A DNA stretch of 46,541 nucleotides from Candidatus Tayloriibacteriota bacterium (GCA_903857825.1 CAIOGI010000010.1:1-46541); one strand, 5' to 3'. Shown: positions 27,322-36,493, numbered from the stretch's first letter. Numbers and translations are program-made. The notes: generated from the sequence alone by a model not told the origin.

Positions 27322-27361
27322 GAGAAAGCCCCGAATAATGTCACCTCTGACACCTCGGGGC
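27322..27361 (-). terminator. Intrinsic terminator (minus)
   Basis: On minus: GCCCCGA gg TGTCA gagg TGACA ttat TCGGGGC TTTCTCTTC. Confidence 0.8.
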
Positions 27362-27366
27362 ATGTT

Positions 27367-27558
27367 TCAGTCCAGCACTCTTGTCACATGTGCTGACCAA
27401 GTACTGCGCTCAAAGACTTTGGTTGTACCTTGGCGTTGCGGTTTGCGAAGTGGTACGCTCAACACTGCTCTTGGTGTTTTTTGCGTACATCGCGCCTCCC
27501 GACTTTTTTCCGCCAATATTTCTAGTCTTCTAGCGATGTCGAGTTCGAATTCATCCAT
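27367..27558 (-). CDS. 63-aa hypothetical protein (minigene 2)
   Basis: Start at MDEFELDIARRLEILAEKSREARC...; promoter TTGACT (27597-27592)-17 nt-TATTGT (27574-27569); terminator just downstream. Confidence 0.6.
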   Translation of the reverse strand: MDEFELDIARRLEILAEKSREARCTQKTPRAVLSVPLRKPQRQGTTKVFERSTWSAHVTRVLD

Positions 27559-27645
27559 AGCTAAAGATACAATACACCAAAAAGAAGATAAAGTCAACAC
27601 CTGTGGAAAAGTGGGTTTTATGTTTATGAATATCATAATTTACAA

Positions 27646-27688
27646 AGAAAAAACCCTATTAACATCAGAGGGGGGTGTTAATAGGTGT
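27646..27688 (-). terminator. Intrinsic terminator (minus)
   Basis: On minus: CCTATTAACA ccccccctctga TGTTAATAGG GTTTTTTCTTTG. Confidence 0.82.
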
Positions 27689-27699
27689 TTAAATCAAGG

Positions 27700-27822
27700 C
27701 TATTTTTTTGGTTCGTCGCCATAATAATGGCGCGAGGTTCCATAAAACTTTGCTATGTATTCTTCCTCGTCATCCATTATAAAGCAAACGGCAGACTTCA
27801 ACCAACGCAATAGAGTTTTCAT
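27700..27822 (-). CDS. Unlisted 40-aa hypothetical protein (minigene 3)
   Basis: ATG...TAG encodes MKTLLRWLKSAVCFIMDDEEEYIAKFYGTSRHYYGDEPKK; followed by terminator 27688-27646. Confidence 0.5.
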   Translation of the reverse strand: MKTLLRWLKSAVCFIMDDEEEYIAKFYGTSRHYYGDEPKK

Positions 27823-27889
27823 ATGTTATTACTTCCTAACAGAATAGTACTCCTAATGCACCCACTCTCCTAATAACAACATGTGGATA

Positions 27890-27943
27890 AAAAGAAACCC
27901 CATGATCTACCTAGTCAACTTGACTAAGTAATTCTATGGGGTG
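27890..27943 (-). terminator. Intrinsic terminator (minus)
   Basis: On minus: ACCCCAT...AGTCA agt TGACT...ATGGGGT TTCTTTTT. Confidence 0.85.
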
Positions 27944-28122
27944 TTCCCTGACACTATCTTCAGAATTCTTTCTCTGATTCTCTCCTGAAGTTCCAAAACG
28001 CATATTCCCAAATCAGCTTCACTGATACCATTACAGTGGTAAAGCAGATAAACACACGCACCGACTTCAAGGAAAGGATGGATTTCCTTCTGAATTAAAT
28101 TCGCAATTTCATCTCTATTCAT
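27934..28122 (-). CDS. 62-aa hypothetical protein (minigene 4)
   Basis: MNRDEIANLIQKEIHPFLEVGACVYLLYHCNGISEADLGICVLELQERIRERILKIVSGNTP; TACAAT just upstream; stop codon at base of terminator stem. Confidence 0.65.
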   Translation of the reverse strand: MNRDEIANLIQKEIHPFLEVGACVYLLYHCNGISEADLGICVLELQERIRERILKIVSGNTP

Positions 28123-28138
28123 CAGCCCACATTGTATA

Positions 28139-28591
28139 CTATTTCAGAACTCTTTCAATAACCTCCTTAACATCCGCACCATCAGCTTTTCCTTTTAATT
28201 CCTTCATTATGCCTCCCATGAACTGCCCAACTTTCTTAGTATCAGGAATGCCTTCTTTTTTTATTTTTGCTTTTACTATTTTTTCTATGTCTGCCTTACT
28301 CATTGTTTCAGGTAAAAACTTTTCTAGTATTGTGAGTTCAGCTTTTTCTTTCTTTACCAAATCATTTCTTCCACCTTTTTCAAATTGTTCAATAGAATCT
28401 TTGTGTTGATTTACACTTCTTTTTATTAAAGTTAGGGCACCTACATCGTCTATAAAGGAATCTTTACTCTTTTTTGATATGAGTTCATAAGAAAACATTG
28501 CTATTAGTCCACGAAGTGTGTTTAGCTTCACTTCGTCTTGGGCACGCATCGCATCTACTATTTGATTTTTTATTGTTTCATGTATTGTCAT
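28139..28591 (-). CDS. yqeY: GatB/YqeY domain protein
   Basis: MTIHETIKNQIVDAMRAQDEVKLNTLRGLIAMF...LEKFLPETMSKADIEKIV...GQFMGGIMKELKGKADGADVKEVI. Confidence 0.93.
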   Translation of the reverse strand: MTIHETIKNQIVDAMRAQDEVKLNTLRGLIAMFSYELISKKSKDSFIDDVGALTLIKRSVNQHKDSIEQFEKGGRNDLVKKEKAELTILEKFLPETMSKADIEKIVKAKIKKEGIPDTKKVGQFMGGIMKELKGKADGADVKEVIERVLK

Positions 28592-28679
28592 AATAATGAT
28601 ACGACTTATTTTACATGAGCGAAGCGAATATGTAAAATAGAAGTACCCTTGTGGTATAATATCATATAAATAAACACTT

Positions 28680-29747
28680 ATGAATATATTAATAATCATT
28701 TTAATAATAGTAGTAGCAATAGCGATCATTATAATGCTGGTTTCGCATCTTCGCAGTGCACAGTCTCCTCAGACAGATAATACTGGTCTGAAGCTCATTC
28801 TGGAGCAATTAAACGAGTTAAATAGAACCGTAGACTATAAAATAGGGGAAAGCACTAGACATGTCAGGGAATCGATGCAAAATCAATTTTCTGAGTCTGC
28901 AAAGATGATTCGTGACGTTACTGAGGGTTTGGTAAAGTTAGACGAAACAAATAAACAGGTGGTCTCTTTTGCAGATCAATTACAATCCCTACAAGACATA
29001 TTGAAGAACCCTAAACATAGAGGAATTCTTGGTGAATATTATCTTGAGACATTATTACAAAATGTCTTAGCACCAGGGCAGTACAAAATGCAGTATGAAA
29101 TTGGCAAAGATGATGAAGGTAATAAACTTATAGTTGACGCTGCTGTCTTTGTTAAAGATAAGATAATTCCTATTGATTCGAAATTTTCGCTTGAGAATTA
29201 CAATAAACTAGTCGAAGAAAGAGATCCTCTAGAAAAAGAAAAGTTAGAAAAAGCCTTTGTAAATGATTTAAAACTTCGCATACAAGAAACTGCAAAGTAT
29301 GTAAGGCCTGGTAATGGCACAATGGAATTTGCTTTTATGTTTATACCGCATGAAGCAATATATTATGATCTTTTGATAAATAAGGTGGGTGCAGTGACAG
29401 AGGAAACAGATAATCTCATACAGCGCGCAGCAAATAAATACAAGGTTATAATAGTTTCTCCAACTTCTTTTCTTGCATATCTACAAACCGTTCTTCAAGG
29501 ATTAAAGGCGTTACAAATAGAAGAAACAGCAAAAGACATAATAAAAAGAGTGGATGATCTTGGTAATCATTTGAAGAAGTATGAGGAATACCATGAAAAG
29601 CTAGGCTCATCTCTTTCAACTGTTATTAATCACTACAACAATTCTGGGAAGGAATTGAAGAAAGTAGATAAAGACATCTTACGTATAACAGGAGAAGCTC
29701 CAGGCATAGAAGTGGGCAGTGTAGAACATCCTGAGGGGGGAGTTTAA
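28680..29747 (+). CDS. rmuC: RmuC-family DNA recombination protein
   Basis: N-terminal TM; NPKHRGILGEYYLETLLQNVLAPGQYKMQYE, IPIDSKFSLENYNKL, VIIVSPTSFLAYLQTV. Confidence 0.92.
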   Translation: MNILIIILIIVVAIAIIIMLVSHLRSAQSPQTDNTGLKLILEQLNELNRTVDYKIGESTRHVRESMQNQFSESAKMIRDVTEGLVKLDETNKQVVSFADQLQSLQDILKNPKHRGILGEYYLETLLQNVLAPGQYKMQYEIGKDDEGNKLIVDAAVFVKDKIIPIDSKFSLENYNKLVEERDPLEKEKLEKAFVNDLKLRIQETAKYVRPGNGTMEFAFMFIPHEAIYYDLLINKVGAVTEETDNLIQRAANKYKVIIVSPTSFLAYLQTVLQGLKALQIEETAKDIIKRVDDLGNHLKKYEEYHEKLGSSLSTVINHYNNSGKELKKVDKDILRITGEAPGIEVGSVEHPEGGV

Positions 29748-29808
29748 AATCTTTTAGATAACTATGAATTATTGCTATTAGTATATTTTGTGGTAATGTT
29801 TCTTATGT

Positions 29809-30078
29809 ATGAGCACAAATATTCTTCAGGGAACCCTCTCAAGGGCTCACTACCAAAGGATAATGCAGAACATCAAGCATCGTCGACAAGTCCCACTGGG
29901 TGCTCGTTTCACTCTTTTAGACGGTAGTGTGGGAGCAGGCCACACTATCCAAGAGGCGGCAAAATGGCTCAGAACGAGCCCTCATAATCTCAAACTGTTC
30001 CTAAGGGAACGTGAAGACCTTTATATGGCTGGAAGAAGGAGACGTAAAGCTAGAAAACAATATATCAAGTTTCCTTGA
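29809..30078 (+). CDS. 89-aa basic hypothetical protein, possible DNA/RNA-binding
   Basis: TIQEAAKWLRTSPHNLKLFLRERED helix-turn-helix-like; RRRRKARKQYIKFP tail; own terminator at 30105. Confidence 0.6.
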   Translation: MSTNILQGTLSRAHYQRIMQNIKHRRQVPLGARFTLLDGSVGAGHTIQEAAKWLRTSPHNLKLFLREREDLYMAGRRRRKARKQYIKFP

Positions 30079-30104
30079 AAGCCAGAGGATCGAGAATCAA
30101 ACAA

Positions 30105-30138
30105 TGCTGTCACGTCTTTGGTGGCGGCATTTCTTTTA
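30105..30138 (+). terminator. Intrinsic terminator
   Basis: ATGCTGTCAC gtcttt GGTGGCGGCAT TTCTTTT (stem with G-T pairs). Confidence 0.7.
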
Positions 30139-30180
30139 CCCCTTGCATTATAATAATAATCATGTAATATAGTAATCATT

Positions 30181-30498
30181 ATGGAATTTGCAGTAATACA
30201 AACAGGAGGCAAGCAATACAAGGTCAAAGTAGGCGATGAAATAAAGATTGAGAAGCTACTTGGAGATCATAAGGAAGGCGATAAGATCGTTTTCGATAAA
30301 GTATTACTTGTAGATAACGGAACAGACACTACTATCGGAACACCATTTATAGCTAAGGCTCAGGTTACAGCTACTCTTACAAAGATCGGTAGATTGCCAA
30401 AGGTTACAGTCATAAAGTACAAGCAAAAGAGTAAATACTTCAAGAAAAACGGACATCAGCAACCATACTTCCAGGTAAAGATTGAAGGGATAAAATAA
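30181..30498 (+). CDS. rplU: 50S ribosomal protein L21
   Basis: MEFAVIQTGGKQYKVKVGDEIKIEKL...KYKQKSKYFKKNGHQQPYFQVKI. Confidence 0.97.
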   Translation: MEFAVIQTGGKQYKVKVGDEIKIEKLLGDHKEGDKIVFDKVLLVDNGTDTTIGTPFIAKAQVTATLTKIGRLPKVTVIKYKQKSKYFKKNGHQQPYFQVKIEGIK

Positions 30499-30517
30499 TT
30501 AAATAAACAAAAAGAAA

Positions 30518-30543
30518 AACGACCCGCTAAGGGTTGTTTTTCT
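30518..30543 (+). terminator. Intrinsic terminator after rplU
   Basis: AACgACCC gctaa GGGTtGTTTTTCT. Confidence 0.7.
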
Positions 30544-30559
30544 ATGTTATAATCTTGAA

Positions 30560-31117
30560 ATGAGAATTTTGCTAATAGATAACGGTACAAAACTACTAAA
30601 AAAACTACAGGAATTGATACCTGGCAGCGAGGTAACTGTTAAGTGGAATAATATTGATATTGGAGAGGCTGAGAGCTTTGATCTAATTGTCTTGTCTGGA
30701 AGTAGTACTTCATCAGTATTGTTTGATCATAAAGACTTTGTTCAAGAAATAGAATTAATTAAAAGTACAAAGAAACCAATTATAGGAATTTGCTTCGGAT
30801 GTGAACTTATCGTCTATGCGTTCGGTGGTAAACTAAAAGCTCTTGATCAACCTCATAGTGGGGTGAGAGAAATAGAAGTTACTAATAAGGATTATTCTAA
30901 CAATGATAAAATAAGTGTTTATGAACATCATGGTTATATAATTGATGAATTGCCAATTGGCTTTAGTGTTCTTGCCAAGTCGCCCGATGGTCCTGAAGCT
31001 ATTAAGCATGATAGTCTACCGATATTTGGTCTCCAGTTCCATCCAGAGAACTTTGTTCATAACAACGATGGAAAAGAAGTTTTTACAAAAATATTTAATC
31101 AACTATTTAGTCTATAA
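30560..31117 (+). CDS. Class I glutamine amidotransferase-like protein
   Basis: PIIGICFGCELIVYAFGG nucleophile elbow, FGLQFHPENF. Confidence 0.88.
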   Translation: MRILLIDNGTKLLKKLQELIPGSEVTVKWNNIDIGEAESFDLIVLSGSSTSSVLFDHKDFVQEIELIKSTKKPIIGICFGCELIVYAFGGKLKALDQPHSGVREIEVTNKDYSNNDKISVYEHHGYIIDELPIGFSVLAKSPDGPEAIKHDSLPIFGLQFHPENFVHNNDGKEVFTKIFNQLFSL

Positions 31118-31121
31118 AACA

Positions 31122-31724
31122 CTATATACTCTCTCTATTCTTTAAGGCATTTTTTATAGTATCCGAGTCTGAGTACTCAAGTTCACTTCCAGTAGAAAGA
31201 CCTCTGCCGAGTACAGTAATTTTAATATTTGAATCTATTGCACTTATTATGCTTTTTAAATATATTGATGTGTTCTCGCCTTCAGCATTTACATTCAAGG
31301 ATAGAATCACTTCTGTTGGTTTACTTTTTGTTATCCTATCCTTTAATTCTTTGATTCTTACCCTCTTTTCTGGCTCACTATCGAGTATGGGTATAGTTCC
31401 ACCAAGGATGAAATAGTAGCCGGTGTAGAATTTACTTTTTTCAATTGCCTCAAAGTCTACATCCCTAGATACGACTAATAATTGATCACTTTTTCTTTCT
31501 CTGTTTGAACAGATAGGACAGGGGCCTGATGTACTTCCTTGAAAAAATCTAAAGCAAGAAGGGCAAACATGAACACTTTTTTTCACCTCCAATATTAATC
31601 TAGAGATATCATCCAAATAACTAGCATTACGAGTAAGTAAAAAATACACAAAGCGTTTAGCTTGTCTCGGTCCGATACCAGGAAATTCTCTGAAGTATTC
31701 TGTTAGTCTAGAAATAGGGTCCAT
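31122..31724 (-). CDS. recR: Recombination protein RecR
   Basis: FPGIGPRQAKRFVYFLL HhH, CPSCFRFFQGSTSGPCPIC zinc finger, Toprim domain. Confidence 0.96.
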   Translation of the reverse strand: MDPISRLTEYFREFPGIGPRQAKRFVYFLLTRNASYLDDISRLILEVKKSVHVCPSCFRFFQGSTSGPCPICSNRERKSDQLLVVSRDVDFEAIEKSKFYTGYYFILGGTIPILDSEPEKRVRIKELKDRITKSKPTEVILSLNVNAEGENTSIYLKSIISAIDSNIKITVLGRGLSTGSELEYSDSDTIKNALKNRESI

Positions 31725-31755
31725 AACAGGATTATATCATAGCAAAGAATATATT

Positions 31756-33162
31756 TTAGAAATCAGAAGTTCCACTACCTCCATTAAATTCACCGAAGTC
31801 ATTTTTATCAAGACTCATGAATGTTGTCTTCTTATCATCGAAGTATAGCTCAGCATATCCGGTGGCACCATTTCTGTGCTTTTCGATGAGAATTTTCGCA
31901 ATATTTGGCTTAGCCTGAGATGGGTCTTTATTGTACTTGTCTTCACGATGAATGAACATAACGACGTCCGCATCCTGTTCGATCGATCCCGAATCGCGTA
32001 GATCAGACAATCTAGGTTCACCACCTCGGCTTTCCACTGCACGGCTTAGCTGTGACAGGGCAAGAACTGGAACTTCTAGCTCACGAGCCATCTGTTTAAG
32101 AGATCTAGAAATTTCTGTAACTTGCTGGACTATATTGTCAGAATTACGACTCTGAGTAGGAACCATAAGCTGTAGGTAGTCAACTACGATAAGGCCAAGA
32201 CCCTTTTCACTCTTTAGCCTTCGAGCCACGGCACGCATTTTCAAAATATTGTTTGCAGGTTGATCATCAATATAAATAGGTGCCTCAGAGAGTCGGTCCA
32301 TAGCGTCTCGAATAGCTTTGAAGTCGTGGTCAATGGAGAGATTGTGTCCTGTGCGGAGTTTCCAAGCGTCGACTTGGGATTCAGCCGCGAGCATACGGTC
32401 GACTAGCTGCTGCGAGCTCATTTCGAGAGAAAAGATACCTACAGGAACTTTGTGGTTTATGGCTGCCATTCGGGCAATGTCCAACGCTAGGGAAGTTTTA
32501 CCCATAGAAGGTCGAGCAGCTAGAATAATCAAATCTGATTTTTGCAGTCCCGCAAGCTTGTCATCTAGAGCTTTGAATCCTGTAGGAACACCTCTAAGTT
32601 CTCCCTTGGTATTGTGAAGATTATCGATTCTTTCCCATGCTTCAACTAAAGTATCTTTTAAGGCAATGAATTTGTGTGTACCAGTATAGTTTGTAACCTC
32701 AAAGATTTTCTTCTCTGCCTTATCAAGTGTTTCCTCGATATCCATTTCTTCATCAAAGCCAAGATTTCCAACAAACTCTGAAGCATTGATAAGATCTCGC
32801 ATGATGTGCTTCTTCTGCACAATTTCTGCGTAATGCTTTGCATTTGTAGAAGAAGGAACCCCATGAACAATCTCGGTGAGATAACTCATTCCTCCAGCTT
32901 GTTCCAATACTTCTTTATCCTTCAATCTTGCAGAAAGAGAAAGGAGGTCAATAGGTGTGCCTTTACTATGAAGCTCCATCATTGTTATCCAAAGAAGTTT
33001 GTGACGATCAGAATAAAAAGAAACATCCGCAACAATATCAGTGATGTCGTGCATTACTTCTGGACGTATCATAATAGAGCCTAGCAATGCTTTTTCAGCT
33101 TCCAGACTTTGCGGAGGAACTCTCAAATCCTTGGTCTTGAAATATGGTGATGTTGATGCCAT
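31756..33162 (-). CDS. dnaB: Replicative DNA helicase
   Basis: PPQSLEAEKALLGSIMI, LAARPSMGKTSLALDIAR, SRSLKQMARELEVPVLALSQLSRAVESR, DLRDSGSIEQDADVVMF. Confidence 0.98.
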   Translation of the reverse strand: MASTSPYFKTKDLRVPPQSLEAEKALLGSIMIRPEVMHDITDIVADVSFYSDRHKLLWITMMELHSKGTPIDLLSLSARLKDKEVLEQAGGMSYLTEIVHGVPSSTNAKHYAEIVQKKHIMRDLINASEFVGNLGFDEEMDIEETLDKAEKKIFEVTNYTGTHKFIALKDTLVEAWERIDNLHNTKGELRGVPTGFKALDDKLAGLQKSDLIILAARPSMGKTSLALDIARMAAINHKVPVGIFSLEMSSQQLVDRMLAAESQVDAWKLRTGHNLSIDHDFKAIRDAMDRLSEAPIYIDDQPANNILKMRAVARRLKSEKGLGLIVVDYLQLMVPTQSRNSDNIVQQVTEISRSLKQMARELEVPVLALSQLSRAVESRGGEPRLSDLRDSGSIEQDADVVMFIHREDKYNKDPSQAKPNIAKILIEKHRNGATGYAELYFDDKKTTFMSLDKNDFGEFNGGSGTSDF

Positions 33163-33246
33163 GTACTCATTTTACTTTAAATATGTTTATAAGCAAAAGG
33201 CAAAAGTGCCTGTAAAGTTGATAAGGTGGGGATAAGAATGATTAAA

Positions 33247-34644
33247 TTAGAGTAATTTCAATTCAAAACCCTTATCAGTGTCCTTCACCGAGTATCCTCT
33301 ACCTTCGATTTCTTTTCTTAATGCATCTGCCTTGTCCCATTCTTTATTCTTTCTAGCTTCTTGTCTTGCTTCTGCAAGGGCGGTTATTTCAGCAGGCACC
33401 TCTTCCTTTTGAACATCTACTACGGCGTGTAGTCCAAGACCAAGAACTTTGTCAAAGTCCAAAAGCATAGTTACTTTATCCTTCGCCTCTATCGTATGAT
33501 CTTTTATAAGTTCCCAAGCAAGTGCAACTGCTTCCGGCATATTGAAATCATCATTTACAACCTTCAAGAATTCACCCTTGTAATCTCTAGGTGTAGCAGA
33601 CGCATGTATATGTTCATGCTCTAGTCCAGCACTAACGTCCTGAAGTCTAACAAAAGTCTCTATAAAGCGAATAAATGCTGTCTGGGCTGCTTTTACTGCG
33701 TCTACAGTAAAGTTTACTTGTGATCTATAATGAGATGTTAAAAGCCAATATCTAAATGCAAGAGGGGATATGCCAGACTCCTCGACATCAGCCAGTTTAA
33801 AGAAGTTATTCTTTGACTTTGCCATCTTGGCGTCATTTACATTCATAAACGCCCCGTGTATCCAATAATTCACAAACTTTTGGTCATGGGTTGCTTCTGA
33901 TTGAGCAATTTCATTTGTATGATGTGGGAACATAAGGTCAATACCTCCAGTATGAATATCAATACTTGTACCTAGGGCACGCCATGACATAGCTGAACAT
34001 TCTATGTGCCATCCGGGACGTCCTTTTCCGAAAGGTGAATCCCAAAATACATCACCATCGTCCTCGGTGTAGAATTTCCACAGAGCAAAATCTCGAGGGT
34101 TTTCCTTCTCATATTCATCATTAGAAATTCTTTCCTTCAGAGTTGAAGAATCTGTGGCTTCAATTTTTAACTTTGCTAATTCACCGTAATTCTTTGACAT
34201 TCCAATACTGAAGTACACTCCGTCTTTTGTTTGATATGCTACACCTTTTTCAAGAAGGATAGCTATCATTTCAATCATATCTTTTACATGATCACGAGCA
34301 CTTAGAAGCTTGTTCGGAGTAAGTATATTTAATGAATGTAAATCAGCAAGAAAAAGTGTTTCGTAATGCCTTGTTAATTCTTCAAGTGAAATTTTCTTTT
34401 CTTGGCTTCTTCTTATTGTCTTATCATCTACATCTGTGATATTCATCACCTGAGTAACGAAATGTCCATTGTATTCGAAAACTCTGCGAATAATATCGTA
34501 CATGACAAAAGTTCTGAGATTGCCAATATGTGCAGTATCGTAGACGGTCGGTCCGCAATTATAAATGCCCACCTTGCCGGCTACTAACGGTTTGAATTCT
34601 TCTTTTTCCCCTGAAAGGGTATTGTGAATATAGATTGGTATCAT
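33247..34644 (-). CDS. cysS: Cysteinyl-tRNA synthetase
   Basis: YNCGPTVYDTAHIGNLRTFVMYDI, GWHIECSAMS, MAKSKNNFFKLAD. Confidence 0.97.
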   Translation of the reverse strand: MIPIYIHNTLSGEKEEFKPLVAGKVGIYNCGPTVYDTAHIGNLRTFVMYDIIRRVFEYNGHFVTQVMNITDVDDKTIRRSQEKKISLEELTRHYETLFLADLHSLNILTPNKLLSARDHVKDMIEMIAILLEKGVAYQTKDGVYFSIGMSKNYGELAKLKIEATDSSTLKERISNDEYEKENPRDFALWKFYTEDDGDVFWDSPFGKGRPGWHIECSAMSWRALGTSIDIHTGGIDLMFPHHTNEIAQSEATHDQKFVNYWIHGAFMNVNDAKMAKSKNNFFKLADVEESGISPLAFRYWLLTSHYRSQVNFTVDAVKAAQTAFIRFIETFVRLQDVSAGLEHEHIHASATPRDYKGEFLKVVNDDFNMPEAVALAWELIKDHTIEAKDKVTMLLDFDKVLGLGLHAVVDVQKEEVPAEITALAEARQEARKNKEWDKADALRKEIEGRGYSVKDTDKGFELKLL

Positions 34645-34669
34645 GATTTATAGTATAATCTATTATCAT

Positions 34670-35881
34670 ATGAATAATCAACAACAAAAGTTTTTTTCAA
34701 TAGCCATTGTTAGCTTGTCTGTATTACTTCTTACTTTCTTTTTCGGAAGTTATTATGGTCAAAATAAAGCTGGAAAGTTACCGATGATAGATGGACAGCC
34801 TATCACTGTTGAGCAGTTTGCGCCTTTTTGGAAAGTCTGGAATACTCTAAGTGAAAAATATGTTACAGCTACAACAACTGATTCTCAACAAAGAATATGG
34901 AGTTCAATTCAAGGTTTAGCATCATCACAGGGGGATCCATACACAGTTTTCTTTCCACCAGAAGAAAATAAATCATTTAAAAGTGATATATCAGGCAATT
35001 TTGAAGGTGTTGGAATGGAGATTGGTATAAAAGACAATTTTCTCACCGTTGTTGCTCCTTTGAAAAATAGCCCAGCAGAAAAAGCGGGCATGATGACTGG
35101 TGATAAGATATTAAAGATAAATGATATTGCAACCAATGATTTGCCTGTTGATAAGGCTGTAAAACAAATTAGAGGACCAAAAGGCTCGACAGTAAAGTTG
35201 CTAATAGCAAGAGAAGGTGCGAGTGAAGCTTTAGAAGTATCAATTATCCGCGACATAATAGATATTCCCACTTTAGAAACCGAAGTCAAATCAAACGTAT
35301 ACGTGATAAGATTATTTAGCTATACAGCCCAGTCGCCAGAATTGTTTAGATTGGCAATCAGAAGTTTTCTAGAATCAGGATTAAATAAATTAGTTATTGA
35401 TCTAAGAGGAAATCCGGGTGGATATTTGGACGCGGCTTGGGACATGTCTAGTTGGTTTTTACCACTTGGAGAGACAATAGTAACTGAAGATTTTGGTGGT
35501 AAGGGTGAAAACAAAGTATATCGAAGTAAAGGGTATGATGTATTAGAGAAATATTTTGGTAAAGACAAATACAAGGTAGCTATTCTAGTAAATGGTGGTT
35601 CGGCTTCTGCATCAGAGATTATGGCTGGAGCTTTACAAGAACATGGTATTGCAAAGCTTGTTGGTACAAAAACTTTTGGTAAAGGATCGGTTCAAGAGTT
35701 AGTAACTATTACTCCAGAAACCTCACTAAAGGTCACTATTGCTCGTTGGCTTACACCAAAGGGTCATAATCTTTCTCATGATGGACTAGTTCCTGATTAT
35801 GAGGTAAAGGTAACTCCAAAGGACTTGGAATTAAAGAAAGATCCGCAATTAGATAAGGCAGTTGAAATTTTACAAAATTAA
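34670..35881 (+). CDS. S41 C-terminal processing peptidase (PDZ)
   Basis: N-terminal TM, PDZ (SPAEKAGMMTGDKILKIND), LVIDLRGNPGGYLDAA, VNGGSASASEIMAGALQ, GKGSVQELV. Confidence 0.96.
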   Translation: MNNQQQKFFSIAIVSLSVLLLTFFFGSYYGQNKAGKLPMIDGQPITVEQFAPFWKVWNTLSEKYVTATTTDSQQRIWSSIQGLASSQGDPYTVFFPPEENKSFKSDISGNFEGVGMEIGIKDNFLTVVAPLKNSPAEKAGMMTGDKILKINDIATNDLPVDKAVKQIRGPKGSTVKLLIAREGASEALEVSIIRDIIDIPTLETEVKSNVYVIRLFSYTAQSPELFRLAIRSFLESGLNKLVIDLRGNPGGYLDAAWDMSSWFLPLGETIVTEDFGGKGENKVYRSKGYDVLEKYFGKDKYKVAILVNGGSASASEIMAGALQEHGIAKLVGTKTFGKGSVQELVTITPETSLKVTIARWLTPKGHNLSHDGLVPDYEVKVTPKDLELKKDPQLDKAVEILQN

Positions 35882-35899
35882 CCGTAATATACTGTATAT

Positions 35900-36343
35900 A
35901 TGAAAATAATATTAATAAAGGATGTTCCAAAGGTTGGTAAAAGATATGAAATGAAGGAAATTAGCGATGGATATGCATTAAATCTACTAATTCCTAGAGG
36001 TCTCGCTATTTCTGCGACTGCTGAAGCTATAAAGCGTATTGACCTTGAGAGATCTAGAGATGAGGGTGAAAAAAAGGTTCATCAGGAATTACTAATAAAG
36101 AACTTAGAGAGTATTGAGGGTGTGACTATCACAATGTCAGAAAAGGCAAATGAAAAGGGTCATCTTTTTGCTGGAGTTCATAAACTTGAGATTATTCCTG
36201 CTATAGAAAAACAGACAAGAATTCAAATCGATGCTGAGCATATTATACTCGATAAGCCTATAAAAGAAGTTGGTATACATATTATAGAGGCAAGGGTAGG
36301 GAAGAAGAGTATAAAATTCAATCTTGATATTAAGGCTCTGTAA
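35900..36343 (+). CDS. rplI: 50S ribosomal protein L9
   Basis: MKIILIKDVPKVGKRYEMKEISDGYALNLLIPRGLAISATAEAI. Confidence 0.96.
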   Translation: MKIILIKDVPKVGKRYEMKEISDGYALNLLIPRGLAISATAEAIKRIDLERSRDEGEKKVHQELLIKNLESIEGVTITMSEKANEKGHLFAGVHKLEIIPAIEKQTRIQIDAEHIILDKPIKEVGIHIIEARVGKKSIKFNLDIKAL

Positions 36344-36358
36344 AGAATAGGTGAAAAA

Positions 36359-36453
36359 CAAAAATGGACTCGTCGACTTGCGCTCGGAAGTTCTTTTATT
36401 TGTAGCAAAGCTAAAATAAAAGAACTTCCTCACCGTGCCGAGTCTCATTTTTG
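36359..36453 (+). repeat. Hairpin element family, copy A
   Basis: CAAAAATGGACTCGTCGACTTGCGCTCGGAAGTTCTTTTATTT gtagcaaagcta AAATAAAAGAACTTCCTCACCGTGCCGAGTCTCATTTTTG. Confidence 0.85.
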
Positions 36454-36493
36454 TATTTACTATCTATATAGTACTTTTCTCTATTTAAATTAC

